Source of the DNA: Roseiarcus sp963770035
GTDB taxonomy: Bacteria > Pseudomonadota > Alphaproteobacteria > Rhizobiales > Beijerinckiaceae
Assembly (NCBI GenBank): GCA_963770035.1
Contig: CAVYON010000056.1
Span: forward strand, 1 to 64,000
Length of the DNA: 64,000 nt
Reading direction: 5' to 3'
Part shown: positions 49,151 to 57,844 of the stretch, piece after piece
How positions within the stretch are numbered: the first letter of the stretch is position 1
Layout: each line of letters opens with the position of its first letter
The notes under the pieces: model-generated
What the model was told of the DNA's origin: nothing
Databases searched by the model: none
Seen by the model: the letters and a program-made list of their open reading frames with translations, nothing else
Translations under genes and position numbers: made by a program

Positions 49151-49804
49151 TCACGGTCGCGAGGCGAGGTAGATTATGTCCGGTTCGCCTCGCGGAACAG
49201 GGACGCGGACAATCTCGACGCTTTCGAACGCGCCCCGCAGCCTCTCCGCAAAGCCTTGAGCCTCGGCGGCGCTCCAGATCGTCAGGACGCCGCCAGGAGT
49301 CAGGCGCCGGCGCAACAGGGCGAGGCCCTCGTTCGAATAGAGCGCCCGATTCGCCTCGGTGACCGTCCACGCCGGACCGTTGTCGATGTCCAGGCAAATC
49401 GCGTCGAACGGTTCCCCGCCGCGCTCGAGCCAGGCGACGAGGTCGTCGTTGACGATCTCGACCCGCGGATCGGCGAGGGCGCCGCTCGAGCAGGGCGCCA
49501 GCCAGATCCGGTTCCACGCGATGATCTGCGGCTCGATCTCGACCACCGTCGCGCGCTCGACGAGGTCCGAGCGCAAGGCTTCGGCGAGCGAGAAGCCGAC
49601 GCCGAGGCCGCCGATCAGCAGGCGCGAGCGAGGCCGCCGGTGGCGAAGCGCCAGTTGGACGAGCAGCCGCTCCGATTCGCCATTGCGGGTGTCCATCAGG
49701 AACACGCCGTTGCTGATGATCTCGTAATGATCGCCGACGGCTCGAAGCGCCAGCTCGCCGTGACGGCCCTGAGCCCGGGCGACGATCGTCGGCGTGTCGG
49801 TCAT
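49151..49804 (-). CDS. Spermidine synthase-like SAM-dependent protein
   Basis: The 217-aa protein has the class I methyltransferase/aminopropyltransferase fold: LLIGGLGVGFSLAEAL (nucleotide-binding glycine loop), ATVVEIEPQIIAWNR (acidic residue at the end of strand 2) and FDAICLDIDNGPAW. Residues that bind putrescine in true spermidine synthases are not clearly present, so the substrate is unknown. It is transcribed on its own, between the corrinoid module and a nitrilase-family gene. Confidence 0.75.
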   Translation of the reverse strand: MTDTPTIVARAQGRHGELALRAVGDHYEIISNGVFLMDTRNGESERLLVQLALRHRRPRSRLLIGGLGVGFSLAEALRSDLVERATVVEIEPQIIAWNRIWLAPCSSGALADPRVEIVNDDLVAWLERGGEPFDAICLDIDNGPAWTVTEANRALYSNEGLALLRRRLTPGGVLTIWSAAEAQGFAERLRGAFESVEIVRVPVPRGEPDIIYLASRP

Positions 49805-49831
49805 TGCGGCAAGCGGACTCTGTATAGAAAC

Positions 49832-49905
49832 GCGTTGTAGACGCGGTCAAACGTTGTAGACGCGGTCGTTGACCGCGTCGCCGCGCTCAGCGAGCGCGGC
49901 TACAG
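49832..49905. repeat. Intergenic palindromic repeat with a duplicated GTAGACGCGGTC unit
   Basis: CGTTGTAGACGCGGTC occurs twice in a row (49833 and 49852), followed by a dyad built from GACGCGGTC/GACCGCGTC and CGCGCTC/GAGCGCG and ending in GGCTACAG. It is related to the copy at 28538-28590. Confidence 0.6.
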
Positions 49906-49923
49906 TTGCGCCGGGCCACGCCG

Positions 49924-50754
49924 TCACGCCAATGCGCTGAGCCGCCTGCGATGCTCCGCCACCGGGATCAGCCCCCGCACCCGCTTCACCTGCGCCGGAT
50001 CGATGCGGGCGGAGACGATTCCGGGCCCGTCGGACGCCTTGGCCACGACATGCCCCCAGGGGTCTGCGACCAGCGAATGTCCATAGGTGTGGCGTTGCTC
50101 GTTGCCGACCGTGAACGAGCCGGTCTGGGCGCTGGCGCAGACGTAGGTCTCGGTCTCGATCGCGCGGGCGCGCAGCAGCACCTCCCAATGGTCCTTGCCG
50201 GTCTGGAGGGTGAAGGCGGCCGGCAGCGCAATGATCTCGGCGCCCTTCTCGGCGAGCGCCTGGAAAAGGTCGGGAAAGCGCAGGTCGTAGCAGATCGAGC
50301 AGCCGACGGTGACGCCCTCGCAATCGTAGGTGACGACCTGGTCGCCGGGCTTCACCGTCTGGCTCTCCTTGTAGGACGCGCCGTCGGGCGTGGTGACGTC
50401 GAAGAGATGAATCTTGCGGTAGCGGGCGATCTCCTCGCCCTCGCGGTTGAAGACGACGGACGTGTTGTGGATGCGCTCCTCGCCCTCGATTCTCTCCATG
50501 ATCGAGCCGGCGTGGACGAAGATGCGATGCTTGATCGCCTGCCGCTGCGTCATTGCGTAGGCCGGGCCGCCGGGAAAGGTCTCGGCGTTGGCGAGCTTGT
50601 CGGACCGCCCGCCGCCGGCCCAGTCGAAGAACTCCGGCAGGAGCACCCAGTCCGGCCGCTCCTCGCGGACCGCGCGCTCGATCAGCGCCTCGGCGGCCGC
50701 GAGATTGGCGGCCTTGTCGCTGATCGAGTTCATCTGAATGATCGAGACTTTCAT
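49924..50754 (-). CDS. Carbon-nitrogen hydrolase (nitrilase family, Nit1/YafV-like)
   Basis: The 276-aa enzyme shows the Glu-Lys-Cys triad of nitrilases: Glu in WVLLPEFFDW, Lys in RYRKIHLFDV and Cys in VGCSICYDLRFPDLF. HLFDV and the size match the Nit1/Nit2 omega-amidase and deaminated-glutathione amidase group. Likely role is repair or turnover of deaminated amides. The ATG at 50754 (MKVSIIQMNS) is the conserved start. It follows the FMN reductase gene at 50809 on the same strand with 54 bp between, so they may be co-transcribed. Confidence 0.87.
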   Translation of the reverse strand: MKVSIIQMNSISDKAANLAAAEALIERAVREERPDWVLLPEFFDWAGGGRSDKLANAETFPGGPAYAMTQRQAIKHRIFVHAGSIMERIEGEERIHNTSVVFNREGEEIARYRKIHLFDVTTPDGASYKESQTVKPGDQVVTYDCEGVTVGCSICYDLRFPDLFQALAEKGAEIIALPAAFTLQTGKDHWEVLLRARAIETETYVCASAQTGSFTVGNEQRHTYGHSLVADPWGHVVAKASDGPGIVSARIDPAQVKRVRGLIPVAEHRRRLSALA

Positions 50755-50808
50755 CGGCCTTCGCGCTCCGGGGTTCGCCCTCGAATGTGGTCGGCCGGAC
50801 GCCAAGCG

Positions 50809-51366
50809 TCAATCGCGCACGAAGGCGGCGAAGGCCTTGAGCTGGTCGACGAGAAAGCCCCGCGTCGCCGCGTCGGTGATCTCGCCGGTCGCGGCGTCGA
50901 TCTTCGTCTGCGCCTGCGGGATGATGACCTCGGGCTTATTGAGCGGCCGGGCGTCGAGATAGACGAAGACGTGGCGCAAGTGGAGATGCGCCCTGAGGCC
51001 GCCGAACAGGCTGGGCGAGGCGCTCTGGATCGCCACCGGCTTGCCGCCAAAGGGCTGGTTCGGCAGGCGCGACAGCCAGTCGATCGCATTCTTCAGCACC
51101 CCGGGAATGGAGTGGTTGTATTCCGGCGTCACGAAGATGGCGCCGTCGGCCGCCCGGATCGCCTCCGCCATCGCGGTCACGGCCGGCGGGAAGCCTTCCG
51201 CCTGGATGTCGGCGTTATAGAGCGGGAAATCGCCGACCGAACCCAGCTGCGCGATCGTCACGCCCTCGGGCGCCAGCGCCGGCAAGGCGCGGGCGATCGC
51301 GGCGTTCAAGGAGCCCTTGCGCAGGCTGCCGACCATGACGACAAAATGAAGCGCGTCCTTGCTCAT
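50809..51366 (-). CDS. NADPH-dependent FMN reductase-type flavoprotein
   Basis: The 185-aa flavodoxin-like protein has MVGSLRKGSLNAAIARAL (phosphate-binding loop for FMN), FVTPEYNHSIPGVLKNAIDWLSR (the strongly conserved quinone/chromate reductase block) and QSASPSLFGGLRAHLHLR. Such enzymes reduce FMN, quinones, azo dyes or chromate. It diverges from the SDR gene at 51480 with about 110 bp between. Intact. Confidence 0.9.
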   Translation of the reverse strand: MSKDALHFVVMVGSLRKGSLNAAIARALPALAPEGVTIAQLGSVGDFPLYNADIQAEGFPPAVTAMAEAIRAADGAIFVTPEYNHSIPGVLKNAIDWLSRLPNQPFGGKPVAIQSASPSLFGGLRAHLHLRHVFVYLDARPLNKPEVIIPQAQTKIDAATGEITDAATRGFLVDQLKAFAAFVRD

Positions 51367-51479
51367 TGGGATTCCCTGCTATGAGTTGGTGATTTTTCCG
51401 GCCGTTCATGGCTGGAGTTTGGCCTTGCCCGCGAGCTTGCTAGGATCGGATCGAATTGACAAGTCATTGGGAGGATATC

Positions 51480-52292
51480 ATGCTCACGCCGTCCGATCTT
51501 TTCTCCGTCCGCGGCCGCACTGCGCTCATCACCGGCGGCGCCACCGGCCTCGGCCGGGTCTGCGCCGAGGCGCTGCTCGCCGCCGGCGCGCGCGTGCTGA
51601 TCGCCTCGCGCAAGGCGGAGGCCTGCGAGGCGGCGGCGGCGGAACTCTCGGCGATCGGTCCCTGCGAGGGCTTTGGCGGCACCGTCGCGACCGAATTGGG
51701 CGTGGCCGAACTCGCCGCCGAGACGCGGCGACGGACCGACGCGCTGCACATCCTGGTCAACAACGCTGGCGTGAGCTGGGGCGCGCCGTTCGAGGCGTTC
51801 CCCTGGAAGGCGTTCGACCGGGTCCTGAGCGTCAACGTGACCGGGCTGTTCGCGCTCACCCGCGAACTCGCGCCGATGCTGTTCGCCTCGGCGACGCCCG
51901 AGCAGCCATCGAACGTCATCAATTTCGGTTCGGTGATGGGCACGATCACGCAGTCGGAGACCGCCTATTCCTATGCCGTTTCCAAGGGGGCGGTGCATCA
52001 TTTGACGCGCATTCTTGCAGCCGAATTCGCCGGTCGGCAGGTTACGGTGAACGCCATCGCGCCGGGGCCGTTCCCGACCAACATGACGAAGTTTGCGCTG
52101 GCGGACGAGAAGGGGGCGGAGCGCGGCGCGAGCGTCGTGCCGATGCGCCGCCTCGGCCGCCCCGAGGACATCGCCGGCGCGATCCTGTTCCTGACCGGGC
52201 GCGGCGGCGCCTACACGACCGGGGCGATCCTGCCGGTCGACGGCGGCCTCAGCGTCGCGGCGCCGCCAGCCATGTTCGGAGACGACGAATGA
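51480..52292 (+). CDS. Short-chain dehydrogenase/reductase
   Basis: A 270-aa SDR with the NAD(P) motif TGGATGLGR (TGxxxGxG), VNNAGVSWGAPF (NNAG), the catalytic Ser/Tyr/Lys in NFGSVMGTITQSETAYSYAVSKGA (read in parts: NFGSVMG, YSYAVSKGA) and a C-terminal GAILPVDGGLSV typical of FabG-like enzymes. GGGAGGA lies before the ATG at 51480. Its last codons overlap the maoC start (ATGA at 52289), so the pair probably acts in one acyl-CoA or polyhydroxyalkanoate-type pathway: the SDR oxidises a 3-hydroxyacyl-CoA and the hydratase makes or removes it. Confidence 0.88.
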   Translation: MLTPSDLFSVRGRTALITGGATGLGRVCAEALLAAGARVLIASRKAEACEAAAAELSAIGPCEGFGGTVATELGVAELAAETRRRTDALHILVNNAGVSWGAPFEAFPWKAFDRVLSVNVTGLFALTRELAPMLFASATPEQPSNVINFGSVMGTITQSETAYSYAVSKGAVHHLTRILAAEFAGRQVTVNAIAPGPFPTNMTKFALADEKGAERGASVVPMRRLGRPEDIAGAILFLTGRGGAYTTGAILPVDGGLSVAAPPAMFGDDE

Positions 52293-52762
52293 CCTCCTGG
52301 ACGGAAGCGAAGACGCTCGAGCCTTCCGAGCTGCATGAGAATGTCGGCCAGACCTTTGTCTCGCACTGGTTCGTGGTCGACCAGGATCGCATCGACGCCT
52401 TCGCCAAAGTGACGGAGGACGAACAGTTCATCCACGTCGACCCCGAGCAGGCGAGCGCCACGCCGTTCGGCGGAACGGTGGCGCACGGGTTCCTGACCCT
52501 GTCGATGCTGTCGCCGATGGCCTACAGCACGCTGCCCAAGGTCAAGGGCGCGGCGATGGGGATCAACTACGGCTTCGACCGGGTGCGCTTTCTTCACCCG
52601 GTGCGTTCGGGCAGCCGGGTGCGCGCCCATTTCCTGCTGACCGCGGTCCTCAAGCGTTCGGAGCGCGAATGGCAGCTCGTCTACGACGTCAGCGTCGAGA
52701 TCGAAGGCCAGCACAAGCCGGCGCTGGCGGCGACCTGGCTGACGATGCAGGTGGTGGGATAG
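52289..52762 (+). CDS. MaoC-family (R)-enoyl-CoA hydratase
   Basis: The 157-aa hot-dog protein contains the hydratase-2 motif DEQFIHVDPEQASATPFGGTVAHG (key residues Asp, His and the FGG-VAHG turn), then FLTLSMLSPM and NYGFDRVRFLHPVRSGSRV. It adds water to trans-2-enoyl-CoA. Close coupling to the SDR suggests joint work on a short or branched acyl-CoA. It is followed by a short spacer and the hicAB pair. Confidence 0.88.
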   Translation: MTSWTEAKTLEPSELHENVGQTFVSHWFVVDQDRIDAFAKVTEDEQFIHVDPEQASATPFGGTVAHGFLTLSMLSPMAYSTLPKVKGAAMGINYGFDRVRFLHPVRSGSRVRAHFLLTAVLKRSEREWQLVYDVSVEIEGQHKPALAATWLTMQVVG

Positions 52763-52823
52763 GGACTGGACGAGAGACGCCCCAAACTTGAACGCCCTGA
52801 TCCGAGTGTGAATTATACACACA

Positions 52824-53003
52824 ATGCGGAGCGCCGACCTTATTCGCGAGTTAGAAAGAGCAGGCTGGACCTTGAAACGCATCCGGGGGGCGCACCCCGT
52901 CTTTGTCCATCCTTCGCGCCGAGGGATCGTGGTCGTGCCGCATCCGAAGCGCGAACTCGGCGTCGGCCTCGTCGCCGCGATCCGCAAACAGGCAGGGCTT
53001 TGA
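52824..53003 (+). CDS. hicA: HicA-type mRNA interferase toxin
   Basis: A 59-codon gene, MRSADLIRELERAGWTLKRI then RGAHPVFVHPSRRGIVVVPH, ending KRELGVGLVAAIRKQAGL. It has the double-stranded-RNA-binding-like HicA fold and the catalytic His in the GxH-F-HP segment (more often GSHH). HicA cleaves mRNA independent of the ribosome when released from its antitoxin. It starts at ATG 52824 and ends 2 bp before hicB. Confidence 0.85.
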   Translation: MRSADLIRELERAGWTLKRIRGAHPVFVHPSRRGIVVVPHPKRELGVGLVAAIRKQAGL

Positions 53004-53005
53004 TT

Positions 53006-53395
53006 ATGCGCTATCCGATCGCCATCGAACCCAGGACCGAACGGTCAGAGTACGGCGTCGTCGTTCCTGATCTGCCGGGCTGCTTCTCGGCGGGCGAAAC
53101 GCTTGAGGACGCGATCGCCGGCGCCGAGGAGGCGGGGCTCGCTTGGATTGACGCGACGCTCGATGCCGGAGAGGCCGTTCCGTCGCCTTCGCCCTTGGAG
53201 GCGATCCGTGCAAATCCGGAATATGCCGGATGGATCCTGTCGGTCGTCACGATCGACCCTTCCGCGCTCGACGATACCGCCGAGCGCGTCAACATTACAT
53301 TGCCGCGGCGTGTTCTTCGCCGGCTGGACGAAAGCGCGCGCGCAGCGGGGGAAACGCGGTCCGGCTATATCGCAAAGCTCGCGCTCGAGAGCTGA
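53006..53395 (+). CDS. hicB: HicB-type antitoxin
   Basis: The 129-aa protein has the HicB N-terminal domain (YGVVVPDLPGCFSAGETLEDAI, with the partly degenerate RNase H-like fold) and a C-terminal ribbon-helix-helix DNA-binding tail (NITLPRRVLRRLDESARAAG, TRSGYIAKLAL). It should neutralise HicA and repress the operon. Toxin-first order with 2 bp spacing is usual for hicAB. The pair sits on the same strand as the hydratase gene but probably has its own promoter in 52763-52823. Confidence 0.9.
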   Translation: MRYPIAIEPRTERSEYGVVVPDLPGCFSAGETLEDAIAGAEEAGLAWIDATLDAGEAVPSPSPLEAIRANPEYAGWILSVVTIDPSALDDTAERVNITLPRRVLRRLDESARAAGETRSGYIAKLALES

Positions 53396-53402
53396 GCACC
53401 CC

Positions 53403-54720
53403 TCACCAGAACCGCACCGCCTCGCCCGTCGACGGCGCAACCACCTCCCCCTCCCACATCACGCGCTTTCCGCGCACGATCGTTCCGACCGGCCAACCGC
53501 TAACCGTCTTGCCGTCGTAGGGCGTCCAACCGCAGCGCGAGGCGATCCAGGAATCGTGGATCGTCTCGGTCCGCTTGAGATCGACCACGGTGAAGTCGGC
53601 GTCGTAGCCCGCGGCGATTCGGCCCTTGCCCACAATGCGGAAAATGCGGGCGGGACCGGCGCTGGTGAGGTCGACGAAGCGCTGCAGGGTCAACCGCCCG
53701 GCGGCGACATGATCCAGCATGACCGGAACCAGCGTCTGCACGCCGGGCATTCCCGATGGGCTTTCAGGATAGGGCCGCGCCTTCTCTTCGCGCGTGTGGG
53801 GCGCGTGATCGGAGCCGAGCACGTCGACGACGCCCTGGCTCAGACCGCGCCAGATCTCCGTCCGATGATCGGCGCCCCGCACCGGCGGATTCATCTGCAG
53901 CCGGGCGCCGAGGCGCGGATAGTCCTCGGCGCTCAACGTCAGGTGATTGGGCGTCGCCTCGCAGCTCGCGACGTCCTTGGCGTCAGCCAGCAGCGCCATC
54001 TCCTGCCCGGTGGAGATATGCAGCACATGCACCTGCGCGCGCGCCTCGCGGGCGAGGCGGATGAGGCGCTCGGTTGAGCGGAGCGCGGCGGCCTCGTCCC
54101 GCCAGACGTGATGCGACGAGGGGTCGCCGGCAATGCGCAGGGGCTTGCGCTCGTTGAGGCGCTCTTCGTCCTCGCTGTGGAAGGCGGCGCGGCGGCGGAT
54201 CGCCTTCAGGATCGCGAGCACGCCCGCGTCGTCGGCGACCAGCAGGCTGCCGGTCGAGGAGCCCATGAACACCTTGATTTCCCGCCGCGCCGGAAAGGCG
54301 CTCGAGCTCGGCCAGGCTCGCGACATTGTCATGCGTCCCGCCGACCCAAAAAGCAAAGTCGCAGTGCATCCGGCCTTTCGCCCGCCGCACCTTGTCGGCG
54401 AGCGCCGCCTCGGTCGTCGTCAAGGGATCGGTGTTGGGCATCTCGAACACGGCGGTGACGCCGCCGAGCACGGCGGCCCGCGACCCCGTCTCGAGGTCTT
54501 CCTTGTGGACTGGGCCCGGCTCGCGAAAATGCACCTGGCTGTCGATCACGCCGGGCAACACGTGCAGACCGGCGCAATCGACCCGCTCGCCGGCCGCAGC
54601 TGCGCTCAGATCGCCGATCGCAGTGATGCGGCCTTCGCGGACGCCGATGTCACGCTCGGCGATTCCATCCTGATTGACGACCGTGCCCCCAGAAAGAACG
54701 AGATCGAATGTCTGCGGCAT
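53403..54720 (-). CDS. pyrC: Dihydroorotase-like amidohydrolase (PyrC type); one frame break
   Basis: Dihydroorotase closes carbamoyl-aspartate in pyrimidine synthesis. The first part has GVIDSQVHFREPGPVHKEDL, where the usual HxH metal pair is QxH, and AVFEMPNTDPLTT. The frame breaks near 54279: an extra A in a run of three (GAAG|IKVFMGSSTG expected). The second part has KVFMGSSTG with the bridging Lys, FHSEDEERLNERK, VHVLHISTGQE and VLGSDHAPHTREEK with the catalytic Asp. Corrected length is 438 aa. In this sub-branch Gln at the first ligand site is common, so the enzyme may be active with an altered metal site or may be a non-catalytic relative, as known for PyrC' proteins. Confidence 0.8.
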
Positions 54721-54825
54721 TGGCCCCATCCTTGCGTCGCGTCGCTTGCACGACGGCTGACGCCGCCTAATTAACTAGGCCCGGCATTGCAAGCGGGATC
54801 GGCAAGCGGGATCGGAGTGACACGC

Positions 54826-55659
54826 ATGAGCGCCAAGGCCGCTGAACTTACAGACCGCGGAGTCGTGCGCGTGAGTGGCGAGGACGCCGCGAGCTTCTTG
54901 CAGGGGCTTCTCACCAACGACGTCGAGGCGCTGAAACCGGGCGAAGCGCGTTACGCCGGCCTTCTGACGCCCCAGGGCAAGATCCTGTTCGACATGATCG
55001 TCGTGCGCGGTCCCGGTGATGTGAGCTCGGGTTTCCTCATCGATTGCGCCGCCGTCCAGGCGGCCGATCTCGCCCGGCGACTGGGATTTTACAAGCTGCG
55101 CGCCAGGGTCGCGATCACCGACGAGAGCGCCGCCCTCGGCGTCGTGGCGTTCTGGGGCGAGGCGGGCGACGCCCCGAACCACGCCATTGTCTATGCCGAC
55201 CCGCGCGATCCGCGCCTCGGCTCGAGAGCGATCCTGCCGCACGCGGAGGCGAAGGCCTTGGGCACGGCGCATCTGGCGACTTACGAGGCGCTGCGTATCG
55301 ACGCGGTCGCGCCGAAGGGCGGCGTCGATTTCGCCTATGGCGAGGTCTTCCCGCACGACGTCAACTTCGATCTCCTGAATGGCGTCGACTTCAAGAAAGG
55401 CTGCTACGTCGGCCAGGAAGTCGTTTCGCGCATGAGGCACCGCGGGAGCGGGCGGAAGCGCGTGGCGCGCGTGATCCTCGTGGCTGAGGCGCCCGCGCCC
55501 GGAACGCCGGTGGTCGACGGCGAGCTCCCGGTCGGCACGCTCGGCTCGTCGTCCGGGCGCGAGGCGCTGGCGCTGCTGCGGCTCGACCGGGTCGAGGAGG
55601 CCAAGGCCTCCGGGCGCGAGCTCACCGCGGGCGGGGTCGGGCTCGCGTTGGCGGATTAG
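54826..55659 (+). CDS. ygfZ: YgfZ/GcvT-family folate-binding Fe-S maintenance protein
   Basis: A 277-aa protein of the COG0354 type with the signature KKGCYVGQEVVSRMRHRG, which holds the conserved Cys, plus FLQGLLTNDVEALKPGEARYAGLL and LLDFDMIVVR-like segments (KILFDMIVV). YgfZ binds tetrahydrofolate and supports repair or assembly of certain iron-sulfur enzymes such as MiaB. The ATG at 54826 (MSAKAAELTDRG) was chosen by alignment with the family; an upstream in-frame start at 54787 lacks a ribosome site. Divergent from the dihydroorotase gene. Confidence 0.9.
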   Translation: MSAKAAELTDRGVVRVSGEDAASFLQGLLTNDVEALKPGEARYAGLLTPQGKILFDMIVVRGPGDVSSGFLIDCAAVQAADLARRLGFYKLRARVAITDESAALGVVAFWGEAGDAPNHAIVYADPRDPRLGSRAILPHAEAKALGTAHLATYEALRIDAVAPKGGVDFAYGEVFPHDVNFDLLNGVDFKKGCYVGQEVVSRMRHRGSGRKRVARVILVAEAPAPGTPVVDGELPVGTLGSSSGREALALLRLDRVEEAKASGRELTAGGVGLALAD

Positions 55660-55694
55660 GCCGCTGCGAGTCCGCCACGCCCTACGACCTGGGC

Positions 55695-56375
55695 TCAGAT
55701 CGCCGCTGGCGCCTCGAGGGCTCTCCTCTTGCGCCAGGCCAGACCCCCGACCGCCGCGAAGCCGAGGCCCAGCAGCGCCCAGGTCGAGGCTTCGGGAACG
55801 GCCGCGAAGCTCAACGGGACTCCATTTTCGCTCAGTTGAAGAGCGACGCTCGCGTCGCCGCCGAAAGTCACCGTGTAGCCGATCGGGCTCCCTGGGGGGT
55901 CGGGCTGCGGGTTGAACGAGACCCAACTGGAAACTCCACCCGGTCCCGAGAACGTGAGGTCGGCGACGAATACGCTTCCATCCGCCAAGACGAACCGAAA
56001 ATTGGTGTTTCCGTCGGCGTTGGGCTGCTGCACCGCCGGCAGAAGCAGACCGGCGTCCAGGCCCGTGAACGACAGTTCGAACTTGAAGACGGAACCGTCC
56101 GCCTCCTGAGTGATCGAGGGTCGGAGCGAATTCGCAAGGTCGAGAAATGGCTCGGGCGTTCCCGGAGGGTCCGGCTGCGGATTGAAGCCGACGAGCACCC
56201 CGGGATTGATCGGACCCCCACTCGTCTGGAGCGCGAAGCCCGTGATCCCGTCTGGGAACACGTAATTCGGAGGATAATAGGCGTTGAGCGCTGCTCCCGC
56301 GACCCCTGGAGCCGCCAACGCCGCCAAGCCGACCAAACCGGCGAAAGCAATCGATGCGAATGGAATTCTCGTCAT
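55695..56375 (-). CDS. PEP-CTERM sorted exported protein with two FNPQPDPPG motifs
   Basis: A 226-aa protein with a signal peptide (ending near GVAGAA), a beta-rich body and a C-terminal sorting signal: VPE at 193-195, one membrane helix (TWALLGLGFAAVGGLAW) and a basic tail (RKRR). PEP-CTERM proteins are processed by exosortase, often beside exopolysaccharide genes. The nonapeptide FNPQPDPPG occurs twice (64-72 and 154-162), 90 residues apart, which suggests an internal duplication of a folding or binding motif. Function unknown. No exosortase gene is visible. Confidence 0.82.
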   Translation of the reverse strand: MTRIPFASIAFAGLVGLAALAAPGVAGAALNAYYPPNYVFPDGITGFALQTSGGPINPGVLVGFNPQPDPPGTPEPFLDLANSLRPSITQEADGSVFKFELSFTGLDAGLLLPAVQQPNADGNTNFRFVLADGSVFVADLTFSGPGGVSSWVSFNPQPDPPGSPIGYTVTFGGDASVALQLSENGVPLSFAAVPEASTWALLGLGFAAVGGLAWRKRRALEAPAAI

Positions 56376-56749
56376 GATGCAAGCCTCCCCTAGATGTGCT
56401 GCTGAGGCGAATTGTCGCGCCCGCGGTTAACACGTGCGAAGGTACCGTAGTTTCCGGGCGCCGTCGACATCCCGATCCCGGCCCAGCAGCCTTAGGACCG
56501 GGTCTCTCGCGCAGATGGGCGGAACCCACCAAGGCGGATTTCACGCCGGGGGGTGAGCTGGTTTTTTGTGCGTCTAAGAGGGACAGCAAACGGGCGCGAC
56601 GGATCGCAATTTCAGCGGATCGAAGGATCCGGCCCGCACCGAACCGCTCCGGACATGGCGGCGAGGCCAATTCACGACTAGACTGCGTCCGCCGGGGCTG
56701 AAGCCGAATCGTCTGCCCAGAAGGACTTCGGGCGCTGGGGAGTTTGTCG

Positions 56750-57832
56750 ATGATCGAAGGGGCAAGCGTCTTTGCGCTCGTCATCGTGGCGTTCGTCGTA
56801 ATCACGGCGCTCATGGGCGTGCGGCAGGTGCCGCAGGGCTATAATTACACCGTCGAGCGGTTCGGCCGCTATCAAAAGACCTTGACTCCCGGCCTTGCGC
56901 TCATCGTGCCCTACATCGACTCGATCGGACGCAAGCTCAACGTGATGGAGCAGGTGATCGACGTCCCGCAGCAGGAGATCATCACCAAGGACAACGCGAC
57001 GGTGCGGGTCGACGGCGTCGCCTTCTACCAGGTGCTCGACGTGCGGCGCGCATCCTACGAAATCGCCAATCTGCAGCAGGCGCTGCTCAATCTCGTGATG
57101 ACCAACGTGCGCACCGTCATGGGCTCGTTGGACCTAGACCAGCTGCTGTCGCACCGCGACGAGATCAATTCGCGCCTTCTCACGGTGATCGACGCCGCCT
57201 CGGAGCCGTGGGGGATCAAGGTGACGCGCGTCGAGATCAAGGACATCGAGCCGCCGAGGGACCTCGTCGACGCCATGGGGCGGCAGATGAAGGCCGAGCG
57301 CGAAAAGCGGGCGGTGATCCTCGAGGCGGAGGGCATGCGCCAGTCCGACATCACCCGCGCCGAGGGCCGCAAGGCGGCGCTCGTGCTCGAGGCGGAGGGC
57401 CGGCGCGACGCCGCGTTCCGCGCGGCGGAAGCGATCGAGCGCACGGCTCAGGCCGAGGCCACAGCGACGCGGCTCATCAGCGAGGCGACCGCGGGCGGCG
57501 ACGTGGTCGCGGTCAATTTCCTGATCGCCGAGAAGTACATCGCCGCGCTTCACGTGCTGGCCCAGGCGCCGAACCAGAAGGTCGTCATCGTGCCGATGGA
57601 GCTTGCCTCGCTCGCCGGCACGCTGGGAGGCCTCAGCCAGATCGCGGCGAGCGCGCTCGGCGAAGGGGGCGCCGCTTCGGCAGCAGACCGCCCACGGGCG
57701 GCGCGGCTGCGCCCCTCGGCGGCTGTCGTCCCCGACACGACCCGCGCGCCGCAGGCATCCCCCGAGCCGCCGGCGGCCCCCCCTTCCAACACACCCGGCC
57801 CGCCGAGCGGTCCCGCGCCCTGGGGCGGATGA
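56750..57832 (+). CDS. SPFH/Band 7 (paraslipin, QmcA-like) membrane protein
   Basis: The 360-aa protein starts with one membrane helix (ASVFALVIVAFVVITALMGV), followed by the band-7 domain (VERFGRYQKTLTPGLALIVPYIDSI; VIDVPQQEIITKDNATVRVDG) and a long helical, Ala/Glu-rich region (KRAVILEAEGMRQSDITRAEG). SPFH proteins assemble as large rings in the membrane and act with NfeD partners and proteases in membrane quality control. The tail after residue 315 is Pro-rich and disordered. The ATG at 56750 was preferred over the in-frame TTG at 56744. The NfeD gene follows 12 bp later. Confidence 0.92.
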   Translation: MIEGASVFALVIVAFVVITALMGVRQVPQGYNYTVERFGRYQKTLTPGLALIVPYIDSIGRKLNVMEQVIDVPQQEIITKDNATVRVDGVAFYQVLDVRRASYEIANLQQALLNLVMTNVRTVMGSLDLDQLLSHRDEINSRLLTVIDAASEPWGIKVTRVEIKDIEPPRDLVDAMGRQMKAEREKRAVILEAEGMRQSDITRAEGRKAALVLEAEGRRDAAFRAAEAIERTAQAEATATRLISEATAGGDVVAVNFLIAEKYIAALHVLAQAPNQKVVIVPMELASLAGTLGGLSQIAASALGEGGAASAADRPRAARLRPSAAVVPDTTRAPQASPEPPAAPPSNTPGPPSGPAPWGG

Positions 57833-57844
57833 GGCGAGACGGCG

